The notes below the pieces were generated by a model, which had not been told where the DNA came from, did no database searches, and worked only from the letters and a program-made list of their open reading frames with translations. From NCBI GenBank assembly GCA_002436185.1, contig DJKX01000032.1, positions 90,335-154,334 of the forward strand: a DNA stretch of 64,000 bases, given 5' to 3'. This document shows positions 25,754-34,075 of the stretch, in pieces (position 1 is the stretch's first letter; every line of letters begins with the position of its first letter). Both the position numbers and the translations under genes were made by a program. Source of the DNA: Fidelibacterota bacterium UBA6531 (GTDB lineage: Bacteria > Fidelibacterota > Marinisomatia > Marinisomatales > TCS55).

Positions 25754-26694
25754 AAAAAACAGCCATCATTGCATTGGGCGGTAATGCCTTGTCTCAAAAA
25801 GGCCAGGCCGGGACTATCTATGAGCAGTTCGCAAATACACGTCAATCCCTTGAAGAGATCATGGAATTTGTAAAACAAGATTATAATCTGTGTTTGACTC
25901 ACGGCAATGGACCTCAAGTAGGTGATGAATTGTTGCGTATGGATCTGACTTACGACGTGGTACCTCCCTTACCTTTGGGTGTCTGTGTAGCCGGAACCCA
26001 GGGAACCATTGGTTATATGATCCAACAGTCGTTTCAAAATGCACTGCGCGCAGGAAAAGTCGACCGGGAAGTGGTAACCCTTGTGACACAAGTGATGGTA
26101 AATACAGATGATCCTTCTATTGCTAATCCCGCAAAATATGTGGGTAAACGATATTCCGAATCAGAAGCACAAATCATGGCGGAACAATTTAGCTGGACAG
26201 TCAAAGAACAAGAAAAAGGCCAGTGGCGGCGGGTAGTTCCCTCCCCCGATCCTGATTTTGTGATGCACGGGATATCTATTCGAACCCTTGTTGAAGCGGG
26301 AACAGTCGTACTTGCAGCTGGTGGTGGTGGCATACCTGTTTATAATAATGAAGATCATAAACTGGATGGACTAGATGCGGTCATTGATAAAGACCTAACA
26401 GCAGCAAAGCTTGGTAGAGTGATCCGGGCCCAGGAATATTATATCATCACAGATGTGGAACAGGTCTACTTAAATTATGGAGAGACAGACCAGGAGCCGA
26501 TCCATATTATGACCAATGAAGAAGCAAATCAATACCAGGAAGAAGGACATTTTCAAAAAGGGAGCATGTGGCCCAAGATCCGCTCTGCTATCTACTTTTT
26601 GAAACATCATGGCGAAAAAGCTATCATAACAAATATTCAAAACGTCCGCAAGGCTATCAACGGCGAAGCGGGCACAACCATAGTAAATGCGTAA
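25750..26694 (+). CDS. arcC: Carbamate kinase
   Basis: A 314-residue amino-acid-kinase-fold enzyme, normally making ATP from carbamoyl phosphate in the last step of fermentative arginine or purine-derived nitrogen use, with CO2 and ammonia as products. Signature stretches: ALGGNALSQKGQAGT, LTHGNGPQVGDELL, GTQGTIGYMIQQ, VVPSPDPDFV, VLAAGGGGIPVY and the end SMWPKIRSAIYFL. It overlaps the cPGS-like gene by four bases. No arginine deiminase or ornithine carbamoyltransferase lies nearby, so the carbamoyl phosphate source is not shown here. Confidence 0.92.
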   Translation: MKKTAIIALGGNALSQKGQAGTIYEQFANTRQSLEEIMEFVKQDYNLCLTHGNGPQVGDELLRMDLTYDVVPPLPLGVCVAGTQGTIGYMIQQSFQNALRAGKVDREVVTLVTQVMVNTDDPSIANPAKYVGKRYSESEAQIMAEQFSWTVKEQEKGQWRRVVPSPDPDFVMHGISIRTLVEAGTVVLAAGGGGIPVYNNEDHKLDGLDAVIDKDLTAAKLGRVIRAQEYYIITDVEQVYLNYGETDQEPIHIMTNEEANQYQEEGHFQKGSMWPKIRSAIYFLKHHGEKAIITNIQNVRKAINGEAGTTIVNA

Positions 26695-26750
26695 AAATAA
26701 AGATTGAAAATGATTATAAATGAGTAAGATTAATTAATAATGGAAATTGA

Positions 26751-27923
26751 ATGAAAATTCACGAATACCAAGCGAAAGAGCTCTTTCGTCAAAACAATGT
26801 GAGTGTACCGGAAGGAACGGTGGCTTTTTCTTTGGAAGAAGCCTTGACTGCCTATGATCGCTTAAATGTTAAAACAGTCGTTGTAAAAGCACAGATTCAT
26901 GCCGGCGGACGCGGTAAAGGCGGCGGTGTCAAGCTGGCCCATTCACGTAATGAGGTTAAAACTCACGCCGAAGAAATCCTTGGAATGAACCTGGTGACCC
27001 ACCAGACAGGTCCGGGTGGAAAAGAGGTGCAGCGTTTGCTCATCGAATCCGGTGTGGACATTGCTCGAGAATGCTATGCGGGAATCGTTTTGGACAGAGC
27101 TGAAAAACAATTTGTTTTCATGGTATCCACCGAAGGTGGCGTTGAGATTGAAAAAGTAGCTGCTGAAACACCTGAAAAAATCATCAAGGAATGGATTGAC
27201 CCGGAAAAAGGTCTTACTGAAGACCAAGCTCGTAATCTTGCTATTGCCCTGGAAATGACCGGTACTCAAATCGATTCAGCAGTTGAGATATTTTTAGCTG
27301 TATGGAAAGTATTTATTGAACACGATTGCTCTCTATTGGAAATAAATCCTCTTGTCGTCACAGGTGATGATAACGTTATGGCTTTGGATGCAAAAATGAA
27401 CTTCGATGATAATGGTTTGTTCCGGCATAAAGAACTTCTGGATTATAAAGATGAAAGTGAGGAAGATGCAGCTGAACTGGAAGCAAGCAAATATCAACTA
27501 AATTATATCAAATTAGACGGAAATGTTGGATGTATGGTCAATGGCGCCGGCTTGGCTATGGGAACCATGGATATCATAAAATTATATGGCGGTGAGCCGG
27601 CTAATTTTCTGGATGTGGGCGGTGTTGCAAATGCAGAAACAGTTGCGAATGGATTTAGAATTATTCTTTCTGATCCGAATGTTAAATCAATTTTGATCAA
27701 TATTTTTGGCGGCATTGTCCGCTGTGATCGTGTTGCCCAAGGCGTTATTGATGCCATGGATACAGTAAATGTTTCTATTCCAGTTGTTGTAAGATTGGAA
27801 GGAACCAATGCAAAACAAGCAGCTAAATTATTGAAAAATTCGTCATTAGAATTTCTTGTTGCAACCAGTTTAGCTGATGCAGCTGAAAAAGCTGTTTCAG
27901 CTGTGACGGGAGGTGGATTATGA
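26751..27923 (+). CDS. sucC: Succinyl-CoA synthetase beta subunit (ADP-forming type)
   Basis: A 390-residue ATP-grasp subunit of the citric-acid-cycle enzyme that interconverts succinyl-CoA with succinate plus ATP. It begins MKIHEYQAKELFRQNNVSVP, has VVKAQIHAGGRGKGGGVK for nucleotide binding, LLEINPLVVTGDDNV for metal binding, and the C-terminal CoA-ligase domain with GNVGCMVNGAGLAMGTMD and NIFGGIVRCD. The stop overlaps sucD as ATGA. Confidence 0.96.
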   Translation: MKIHEYQAKELFRQNNVSVPEGTVAFSLEEALTAYDRLNVKTVVVKAQIHAGGRGKGGGVKLAHSRNEVKTHAEEILGMNLVTHQTGPGGKEVQRLLIESGVDIARECYAGIVLDRAEKQFVFMVSTEGGVEIEKVAAETPEKIIKEWIDPEKGLTEDQARNLAIALEMTGTQIDSAVEIFLAVWKVFIEHDCSLLEINPLVVTGDDNVMALDAKMNFDDNGLFRHKELLDYKDESEEDAAELEASKYQLNYIKLDGNVGCMVNGAGLAMGTMDIIKLYGGEPANFLDVGGVANAETVANGFRIILSDPNVKSILINIFGGIVRCDRVAQGVIDAMDTVNVSIPVVVRLEGTNAKQAAKLLKNSSLEFLVATSLADAAEKAVSAVTGGGL

Positions 27924-28798
27924 GTGTTTTAGTTGGAAATAACACACGATTAATCATCCAAGGCATTACCGGAACTGAAGGATCATTTCACGGTAGCCAG
28001 ATTAAAGAATATGGTACTAATCTTGTGGGAGGCGTGACGCCAAGAAAAGGCGGTCAGGAAGTATTGGGCGTTCCGGTATTTAATTCTGTTCAAGAAGCCA
28101 AAGCTGAAACAGATTGTAATACGTCTGTAATTTTTGTTCCTCCTGCTTTTGCTGCTGGTGCAGTTATCGAAGCGGTTGAAGCAGGATTAGAGCTCGTTAT
28201 CTGTATTACAGAGGGTATCCCTGCAGCAGATATGGTAAAAGTAAACCATAAGATCAAAGATCTGCCTACCCGACTCGTAGGGCCTAATTGCCCCGGAGTT
28301 ATTTCACCCGGAAAAGCCAAAGTGGGAATTATGCCCGGTTTTATTCATGAACCTGGAACCATTGGTGTGGTTTCCCGTTCTGGAACATTAACTTACGAAG
28401 CTGTTCATCAATTGGTAGCAGCAGGATTAGGCCAATCCACATCGGTTGGTATCGGCGGCGATCCCATCATCGGAACTACCTTCATTGATATGCTTTCCCT
28501 TTTTGCAGATGATGATGAAACCGAAGGTATCGTCATGATCGGTGAAATTGGCGGCACAGCGGAAGAAGAAGCCGCCCAGTGGGTCATAGAAAATAATTTA
28601 CAAAAACCTGTCGTGGCATTTATCGCCGGACAAACGGCTCCTCCGGGACGACGCATGGGTCATGCCGGAGCCATCATTGCTGGTGGAAAAGGAACTGCAG
28701 CTGAAAAAGTGACATCACTTGAAACAGCAGGGATCCATGTCGTAAAAAGTCCGGCAGATATTGGTAAAGCAATGGCAGAAGCAACAAATACTAAATAA
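27920..28798 (+). CDS. sucD: Succinyl-CoA synthetase alpha subunit
   Basis: A 292-residue CoA-binding subunit that carries the phosphohistidine. Motifs: IIQGITGTEGSFHGSQIKEYG, GGVTPRKGGQ, LVGPNCPGVISPGKAKVGIMPG, VSRSGTLTYEAVHQL and the active-site histidine in RRMGHAGAIIAGGKGTA. Translationally coupled to sucC; ndk follows 17 bases later, so the three probably share a transcript. Confidence 0.96.
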   Translation: MSVLVGNNTRLIIQGITGTEGSFHGSQIKEYGTNLVGGVTPRKGGQEVLGVPVFNSVQEAKAETDCNTSVIFVPPAFAAGAVIEAVEAGLELVICITEGIPAADMVKVNHKIKDLPTRLVGPNCPGVISPGKAKVGIMPGFIHEPGTIGVVSRSGTLTYEAVHQLVAAGLGQSTSVGIGGDPIIGTTFIDMLSLFADDDETEGIVMIGEIGGTAEEEAAQWVIENNLQKPVVAFIAGQTAPPGRRMGHAGAIIAGGKGTAAEKVTSLETAGIHVVKSPADIGKAMAEATNTK

Positions 28799-28815
28799 TA
28801 TTCAAGGAGATTTGA

Positions 28816-29238
28816 GTGAGCAATAAAACATTAGCAATCATAAAACCTGATGCGGTCGGAAATGGCTTTACAGGTAAAATAATGGACAGAATTATTGAAG
28901 CAGGATTTAAGGTCCAAGCAGCGCAGTTAATGCATTTGAGCCGAGAACAAGCTGAAGGATTTTATGCAGTCCACAAGGAAAGACCTTTTTATAATGATTT
29001 GGTGGATTTCATGACTTCGGGTCCCTGTATGCCCATGGCATTAGAAAAAGATGATGCTGTCAATGCTTTTCGGTCTTTGATTGGTGCAACAAACCCAGAA
29101 GAAGCTGTTGATGGCTCTATTCGTAAAGATTTTGCAGAGAGCATACAAAACAATGCAGTGCATGGTTCAGACTCAAATGAGAATGCTCAAAAAGAAATTG
29201 CATATTTCTTTACTTCCAATGAAATTCTAGAATACTGA
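28816..29238 (+). CDS. ndk: Nucleoside-diphosphate kinase
   Basis: A 140-residue enzyme that balances nucleoside triphosphates by phosphate transfer through a histidine. It shows NKTLAIIKPDAVGNG at the start, ERPFYNDLVDFMTSGP, and the catalytic histidine in NAVHGSDSNENAQKEIAYFF. Start is GTG 28816 with AAGGAG at 28804-28809. It follows sucCD, a common arrangement in which succinyl-CoA synthetase and Ndk cooperate in nucleotide charging. Confidence 0.95.
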   Translation: MSNKTLAIIKPDAVGNGFTGKIMDRIIEAGFKVQAAQLMHLSREQAEGFYAVHKERPFYNDLVDFMTSGPCMPMALEKDDAVNAFRSLIGATNPEEAVDGSIRKDFAESIQNNAVHGSDSNENAQKEIAYFFTSNEILEY

Positions 29239-29252
29239 CAAGGAGACAATTC

Positions 29253-30089
29253 CTGTTTAACTCAAGAATATATCACTTTAACGTTTTGGCGCTCTTTTCT
29301 ATTTTGCTCATCACAGCATGTGGCAAAGAAGGGTTAACCGGCAAAACAGGCGAAGCTATTTCACTAAATGCAGAAATTGCGGAAGACAGCGATGATTTGG
29401 ATTTTATCTGGAATATTGTTGAACAGCCCGATGCTTCAATGCTGGGAATAGATAATATTGGCTATAATGATCAGCATTCCACTGTATCATTTATTCCTGA
29501 CGCTCCCGGTGAGTATACATTGGAAGTAAAAGTCGTCCAATACGGCGATGAACTGTCGGTGCAATCATTTACAATTGCTGTTGAGCAAGGTGATGCAGTT
29601 CCGGTTAATACAGTCGAACAGGCTGAACCTGATTGGTATGAAGATGAAAAAGATAGGCAATGGTTCGAGGAAAAAACAGCTCCCGAAGATACCATCGCTG
29701 AAGTACCGGAAATAACTGAAGTTGCGCCTGCAATAGAAGATATGGAAGAAATAACCGAAGAAGTTGAAGTAGAAACACCTCCACCTGCACTACCAAAACC
29801 CAAACCAATTCAACGGGGTTTACAGATTCCAAAAAATGAGGGCAGGTTTACAATCCAGGTTGTTTCTAAAAAATTATTAGCTGATGCTGAAATTATAGCA
29901 GCAGAATTGATAGACAATGGGTTTGATGCGTATATCCAGAAAGCCTATTTCAAGGAAACAGACGAAGTCTGGTTTCGAGTTCGTGTGGGAAGTTACGATA
30001 GCCGTCCAACGGCGCTAACAGTTGCACAATCTATTTCAGAATCACGCGGAGCATCTACATGGGTAGATTATGTCCGCTATGAAGAATAA
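29253..30089 (+). CDS. SPOR-domain lipoprotein with apparent CTG start
   Basis: The frame runs from a stop at 29220-29222 to 30089. It has no ATG or GTG before the signal peptide. A perfect AAGGAG (29240-29245) stands 7 bases before CTG 29253, which would give an arginine-bearing N-terminus, a hydrophobic core (VLALFSILLI) and the lipobox ITAC with cysteine about residue 23. The alternative TTG 29286 would leave a signal without positive charge. A beta-rich Ig/PKD-like segment follows (about residues 30-115), then an acidic proline-rich linker and a C-terminal SPOR domain (RFTIQVVSKKLLADAEIIAA, WFRVRVGSYDS). SPOR domains bind denuded septal glycan, so this is probably an envelope protein acting at division sites. 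Confidence 0.8.
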   Translation: MFNSRIYHFNVLALFSILLITACGKEGLTGKTGEAISLNAEIAEDSDDLDFIWNIVEQPDASMLGIDNIGYNDQHSTVSFIPDAPGEYTLEVKVVQYGDELSVQSFTIAVEQGDAVPVNTVEQAEPDWYEDEKDRQWFEEKTAPEDTIAEVPEITEVAPAIEDMEEITEEVEVETPPPALPKPKPIQRGLQIPKNEGRFTIQVVSKKLLADAEIIAAELIDNGFDAYIQKAYFKETDEVWFRVRVGSYDSRPTALTVAQSISESRGASTWVDYVRYEE

Positions 30090-30103
30090 AGAAGGAGAAA
30101 ACC

Positions 30104-31309
30104 ATGGATCCAATGAAATTACATTTTGACATTCGAGATATTTTTCGCGCTCCAAGATTAGCCTTAAGCGGAAAAAAGATTCTTGTATTTGTACAAGCTC
30201 TATTAGTTGGCTATGCTGACTACCTTATTTTAACCTATATTTCTTTTGCCTTGGCCGGTTATGCATTTTCTGAAACATGGAGCCAATACGGACTTTATCC
30301 ATGTTTATATGGCAATCCCGGTCCCTGGTATGCATACCTAATATATTGGATCGGTTCTATATTACTGCTGTTGGCAATTCATTTTGGTTGCACTGCTGTT
30401 TCTAGAATTACGTTTAAACAACTGAAAGGGGACGAATTCTATTCATCGGGTGATGCGTGGAAATACGTCAGGAAACACTGGCATCCGGTTGTATTTACAT
30501 CCGTATCCTTTGCGTTTATTTTGATCTTTTTCTTCGGCCTGGCAGCTGTCTTTGCGTTATTGGGCAAAATCCCTTATGTAGGCGAATTCTTATTTGTTAT
30601 TCCATATTTGTTATACTTCTTCGGAGCAATTTTTACCATTTATACAGCTATTGTTTTTGGAATTTCATTCCTCTACACACCAGCTATTATAGCCGCTTAT
30701 GAAGAAGACACCATGGGAACAGTTTTCAATTCTTACTCCATTACCTGGTCGCAGCCCTGGCGTATTGTACTTTATCATCATGTACTTATACCCATTGGAG
30801 CTTTTGCAGGATTTCTATTTGTAAAATTCTGGATTGCAGGATATCATTTAATAAATAGCTTTTTTGGATGTGATTGGTTCATGGGCACAAAACTGGCTAA
30901 TATTGTTGCATATGCAACAAATATTGTTTGCCCATCAAGCATTTGTAGTAGCTTAACAGCTTGTTTTTCTAGTTGTACCAGCGCTTGCTGTTCCAATCTA
31001 TCCGGTTGTGTTTTATCACCCAGTGCTGATTTGGCTTCAATTTCCGGTTCTGAAACAGCTGCTGGTATATTATTAGCTGTATTTCTTTTCCTGCTTATGT
31101 TATCTTCAATAGCATATGTTCTCTCAATCTGTTCCGTCGGAGAAACACTCATGTTTATCATTTTCAAGAAGAATTCTGATGATGATAATATTTTGGAACG
31201 GAAAGACGAAGATGATCTTGAAGAAGAGGATGAAGACACTGAAGAAAATGATAATTCAACAAATGCGGGCGATGATACGACTTCAAGTGAAGAAAATTCA
31301 ACTGAATAA
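30104..31309 (+). CDS. Polytopic membrane protein with cysteine-rich loop and acidic tail, function unknown
   Basis: A 401-residue protein I do not recognise. It has about six hydrophobic segments (for example VFTSVSFAFILIFFFGLAAVF, shown only in part here, YLLYFFGAIFTIYTAIVF, IPIGAFAGFLFVKFWIAG and TAAGILLAVFLFLLMLSSI). Between the last two, residues near 275-300 contain seven cysteines in about 28 residues, spaced VCPSSIC, TACFSSC, SACCSNLSGC, after an earlier FGCDWF. The C-terminus is an extremely acidic tail of D/E/N/S/T. AAGGAG precedes ATG 30104, and the gene follows the SPOR lipoprotein by 14 bases, so co-expression is likely. The cysteines may bind metal or form disulfides. Confidence 0.75.
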   Translation: MDPMKLHFDIRDIFRAPRLALSGKKILVFVQALLVGYADYLILTYISFALAGYAFSETWSQYGLYPCLYGNPGPWYAYLIYWIGSILLLLAIHFGCTAVSRITFKQLKGDEFYSSGDAWKYVRKHWHPVVFTSVSFAFILIFFFGLAAVFALLGKIPYVGEFLFVIPYLLYFFGAIFTIYTAIVFGISFLYTPAIIAAYEEDTMGTVFNSYSITWSQPWRIVLYHHVLIPIGAFAGFLFVKFWIAGYHLINSFFGCDWFMGTKLANIVAYATNIVCPSSICSSLTACFSSCTSACCSNLSGCVLSPSADLASISGSETAAGILLAVFLFLLMLSSIAYVLSICSVGETLMFIIFKKNSDDDNILERKDEDDLEEEDEDTEENDNSTNAGDDTTSSEENSTE

Positions 31310-31376
31310 GACAATTTAAAACAAGAATTAACCTTATGAACAATCCTCGAATAGAGGTATTTTCCCGCGCTAAAAA

Positions 31377-31871
31377 ATGAAGATATTTCGTACCGATTTA
31401 CACGTCGGTTTGAATAACAAGCTATTTGAAATTTCCAGTTCTTCCTTGGGACTAGATAACGTCTCCTTTGCCGAGGATAAAATAACGTGCACAATTCATT
31501 CTGAACATGCACCAAACGGGTATTACATAAAAGGATTTATGACTGTTTCAATAAGTGAATCCTGTGATCGATGTTTGATCGATTTTAACTCAAAACAGAC
31601 TATTGAGTTTTCGATTTTGTTAACTAGTGATGTTAAACTCATTAATAATGATGAACATGATGTTATCTTTTTTACTGACCAGGATGATGCAGTAGATTTC
31701 AATCCAGTTCTTGCAGAATATGTTTTATTGGATCGGCCTTTAAAAAAACTGTGCACGGATGATTGCAAAGGACTATGTACTTCATGCGGATGCAACAAGA
31801 ATGAAATGGATTGTGATTGTACGCAGGATACACAATCGTCTAACTGGGAAGTTTTGAAAAATATAAATTGA
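31377..31871 (+). CDS. DUF177 (YceD-like) protein
   Basis: A 164-residue protein with the DUF177 pattern: GFMTVSISESCDRCLIDF in the middle and EYVLLDRPLKKLCTDDCKGLC then a CxxC-type cluster (TSCGCNKNEMDCDC) near the end, suggestive of metal binding. The family is nearly always just upstream of rpmF and the plsX-fab genes, exactly as here. In E. coli and plants YceD proteins have been connected to 23S rRNA processing; the function in this lineage is not shown. A short 67-base gap separates it from the membrane-protein gene. Confidence 0.88.
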   Translation: MKIFRTDLHVGLNNKLFEISSSSLGLDNVSFAEDKITCTIHSEHAPNGYYIKGFMTVSISESCDRCLIDFNSKQTIEFSILLTSDVKLINNDEHDVIFFTDQDDAVDFNPVLAEYVLLDRPLKKLCTDDCKGLCTSCGCNKNEMDCDCTQDTQSSNWEVLKNIN

Positions 31872-31898
31872 TTTAAAAATGGAAAATTTGGAGTAAAT

Positions 31899-32078
31899 AT
31901 GGCATTACCTAAAACACGTCTATCTAAAGCACGAGGCAGAAAACGCCGCACACATTATAAAGCAGGCCATGTGCAAACAGCTAACTGCCCACAATGCAGT
32001 CAAGCAAAATTGCCGCACCGTGCTTGTCCCAATTGCGGATATTACCGCGGTCGACCTGTTGTTTCAGCAACGGAGTAA
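31899..32078 (+). CDS. rpmF: 50S ribosomal protein L32
   Basis: A 59-residue protein starting MALPKTRLSKARGRKRRTHY and ending VVSATE. Two CxxC pairs (NCPQC and ACPNC) make the zinc ribbon of the Cys-containing L32 form. TTTGGAG precedes ATG 31899 by a few bases. It lies between the DUF177 gene and plsX, its classic place. Confidence 0.95.
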   Translation: MALPKTRLSKARGRKRRTHYKAGHVQTANCPQCSQAKLPHRACPNCGYYRGRPVVSATE

Positions 32079-32087
32079 TATTCCTTT

Positions 32088-33092
32088 ATGAAAATAGCAT
32101 TAGATGCTATGGGTGGAGATTTTGCACCCGAGGCAGCGGTACATGGTGCTCTCGATGCATTAAATATTGACAATGCGCTGGAATTGTACCTTGTGGGAAA
32201 TGAAGATTTAATAAAAAATTTCCTTCCCTCACCTCAACCAAATCACATTCACTTGATACCAACTACCCAGGTTGTAACCATGCATGATAGAGGATCAAGG
32301 GTGTTGAAAGAGAAACCTGATTCATCATTGGTGAAAGGTGTCGAATTATTAAAAGACGGCATTGTAGATGCCTTTGTTAGTGCCGGACATACAGGTGCGG
32401 TTCTTTCGTCGGCTATATTAACATTGGGTAGGATTGAAGGTGCCAAACGGCCTGCACTGGGTGCGTATATTCCCACGGACAAAGGGGGTAAAATTTTATG
32501 CGATGTTGGTGCAAACCCCGATGCAAAACCCAACCATTTAATGCAATTTGCTATTATGGCATCACTGTATTTGGATCACGTGGAAAAAATCAAAAACCCC
32601 AAGATCGGATTGATTAACATTGGTACTGAACCGGGCAAAGGCAGTGAGTTATACCGTCAAGCATACGATTTATTAAAACAGGAATTCCCATCTTTTATTG
32701 GAAACGTTGAAAGCAGAAATATTTTAACATCAGAAGCAGATGTACTCATTTGTGACGGATTCGTTGGCAATACACTCATCAAATTCGCTGAAGGCTGGAT
32801 CAGTTTGTTCAGTGATATGGTGAAAAATAAGATTGATGAAAAACTGACGTATAAAATGGGAGCTAAAATACTTTATCCTGTTCTAAAATCCATAAACAGC
32901 CAATATGATTATGAAGAACACGGCGGTTCTCCCCTTTTGGGTGTTAATGGAGTATGTATAATTGCCCATGGCAGTTCAAATGCCAAGGCTATCAAAAACT
33001 CTATATCATTGGCTAAAAAATGTGTGGATGAAAAACTAATCACAGATATTCAAATTGGATTGACAGATCATTTGGAAAATAATTCCCATTGA
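32088..33092 (+). CDS. plsX: Phosphate acyltransferase PlsX
   Basis: A 334-residue peripheral membrane enzyme that turns acyl-ACP into acyl phosphate for PlsY, the first step of phospholipid synthesis. It opens with IALDAMGGDFAPEAAVHGAL and has FVSAGHTGAVLSSAI, LCDVGANPDAKPNHL, NIGTEPGKGSEL and GGSPLLGVNGVCIIAHGSS. Its last four bases overlap the fabH TTG start. Confidence 0.95.
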   Translation: MKIALDAMGGDFAPEAAVHGALDALNIDNALELYLVGNEDLIKNFLPSPQPNHIHLIPTTQVVTMHDRGSRVLKEKPDSSLVKGVELLKDGIVDAFVSAGHTGAVLSSAILTLGRIEGAKRPALGAYIPTDKGGKILCDVGANPDAKPNHLMQFAIMASLYLDHVEKIKNPKIGLINIGTEPGKGSELYRQAYDLLKQEFPSFIGNVESRNILTSEADVLICDGFVGNTLIKFAEGWISLFSDMVKNKIDEKLTYKMGAKILYPVLKSINSQYDYEEHGGSPLLGVNGVCIIAHGSSNAKAIKNSISLAKKCVDEKLITDIQIGLTDHLENNSH

Positions 33093-34075
33093 AAGCTAAA
33101 ATTACAGCCACAGCCCGTTATTTACCAAAACGCACATTATCCAATCAAGATTTAGAAAAAATGGTGGATACTTCGGATGAATGGATCCGATCTCGAACAG
33201 GTATTGAAAAAAGGCACCTTGTGGCAGAAGGTGAAGCCACATCCGATATGGGAAAGAAAATAGCTGATCAGCTTTTAGCTAGTTCCGGTAAATCAGCTGA
33301 AGAAATTGATTTAATTTTAGTCGCCACCAGTACTCCTGATTATCTTGTCGTTTCGACGGCTGCAATGGTTCAGGATAAAATCAACGCTGTAAATGCCTGG
33401 GGATTTGATATTGTTGCAGCGTGTACAGGTTTTATTTATGCCATGGAAACCGGGGCTAAAATGATTGAATCAGGTAAATATAAAAATGTTATTGTTATAG
33501 GAGCTGATACCATGAGCTCCATCATTAATTATGCCGATCGAAACACCTGCATTATTTTTGGTGATGGTGGCGGCGGTGTTCTTTTAGAACCGAGTGATAA
33601 TGATATTGGTGTGTTAGATTCTATTTTGTATACAGATGGAAGCGGTAGTAAATATTTAAACGTTCCTGCAGGAGGAAGCGTTCAACCGGCATCCAAAGAT
33701 ACGATCGATAAAAAGATGCACTATGTTATCCAAGATGGTAAAACTGTTTTCAAATTTGCTGTAAAAAATATGGCTGATGTCAGTAAAGAGATTATAGATA
33801 AAAATGGACTAAAGGGTGACGATATAAGTTTATTCATACCTCACCAAGCAAATAAGCGAATTATTGATGCAACTGCAAAGCGTTGCGGATTGCATGAAGA
33901 TCAAGTATTTGTCAATATAAACCGATACGGAAATACAACAGCAGGAACTATTCCAATCGCAATAGATGAAGCTGTGGAAATGAGCCGGTTGGCCAAAGAC
34001 GATCTTTTATTATTAGCTGCCTTTGGTGGTGGATTTACATGGGGTAGTATGTTAATCCGCTGGGGGAATGTTTAA
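33089..34075 (+). CDS. fabH: 3-oxoacyl-ACP synthase III (FabH)
   Basis: A 328-residue thiolase-fold enzyme that starts fatty acid chains by condensing acetyl-CoA with malonyl-ACP. Catalytic triad: cysteine in VAACTGFIYAMETG, histidine in FIPHQANKRIID, asparagine in NRYGNTTAGTIPIA. The N-terminus ITATARYLPKRTLSNQDLE and RTGIEKRH are typical. It starts at TTG 33089, overlapping the plsX stop, and ends one base inside fabD. Confidence 0.96.
   Translation: MKAKITATARYLPKRTLSNQDLEKMVDTSDEWIRSRTGIEKRHLVAEGEATSDMGKKIADQLLASSGKSAEEIDLILVATSTPDYLVVSTAAMVQDKINAVNAWGFDIVAACTGFIYAMETGAKMIESGKYKNVIVIGADTMSSIINYADRNTCIIFGDGGGGVLLEPSDNDIGVLDSILYTDGSGSKYLNVPAGGSVQPASKDTIDKKMHYVIQDGKTVFKFAVKNMADVSKEIIDKNGLKGDDISLFIPHQANKRIIDATAKRCGLHEDQVFVNINRYGNTTAGTIPIAIDEAVEMSRLAKDDLLLLAAFGGGFTWGSMLIRWGNV

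Noticed and set aside
30844..31515. A 223-codon open frame on the minus strand opposite the cysteine-rich gene
   Set aside because: It is serine-rich because it mirrors the acidic tail codons, has no ribosome site and crosses into the DUF177 gene.
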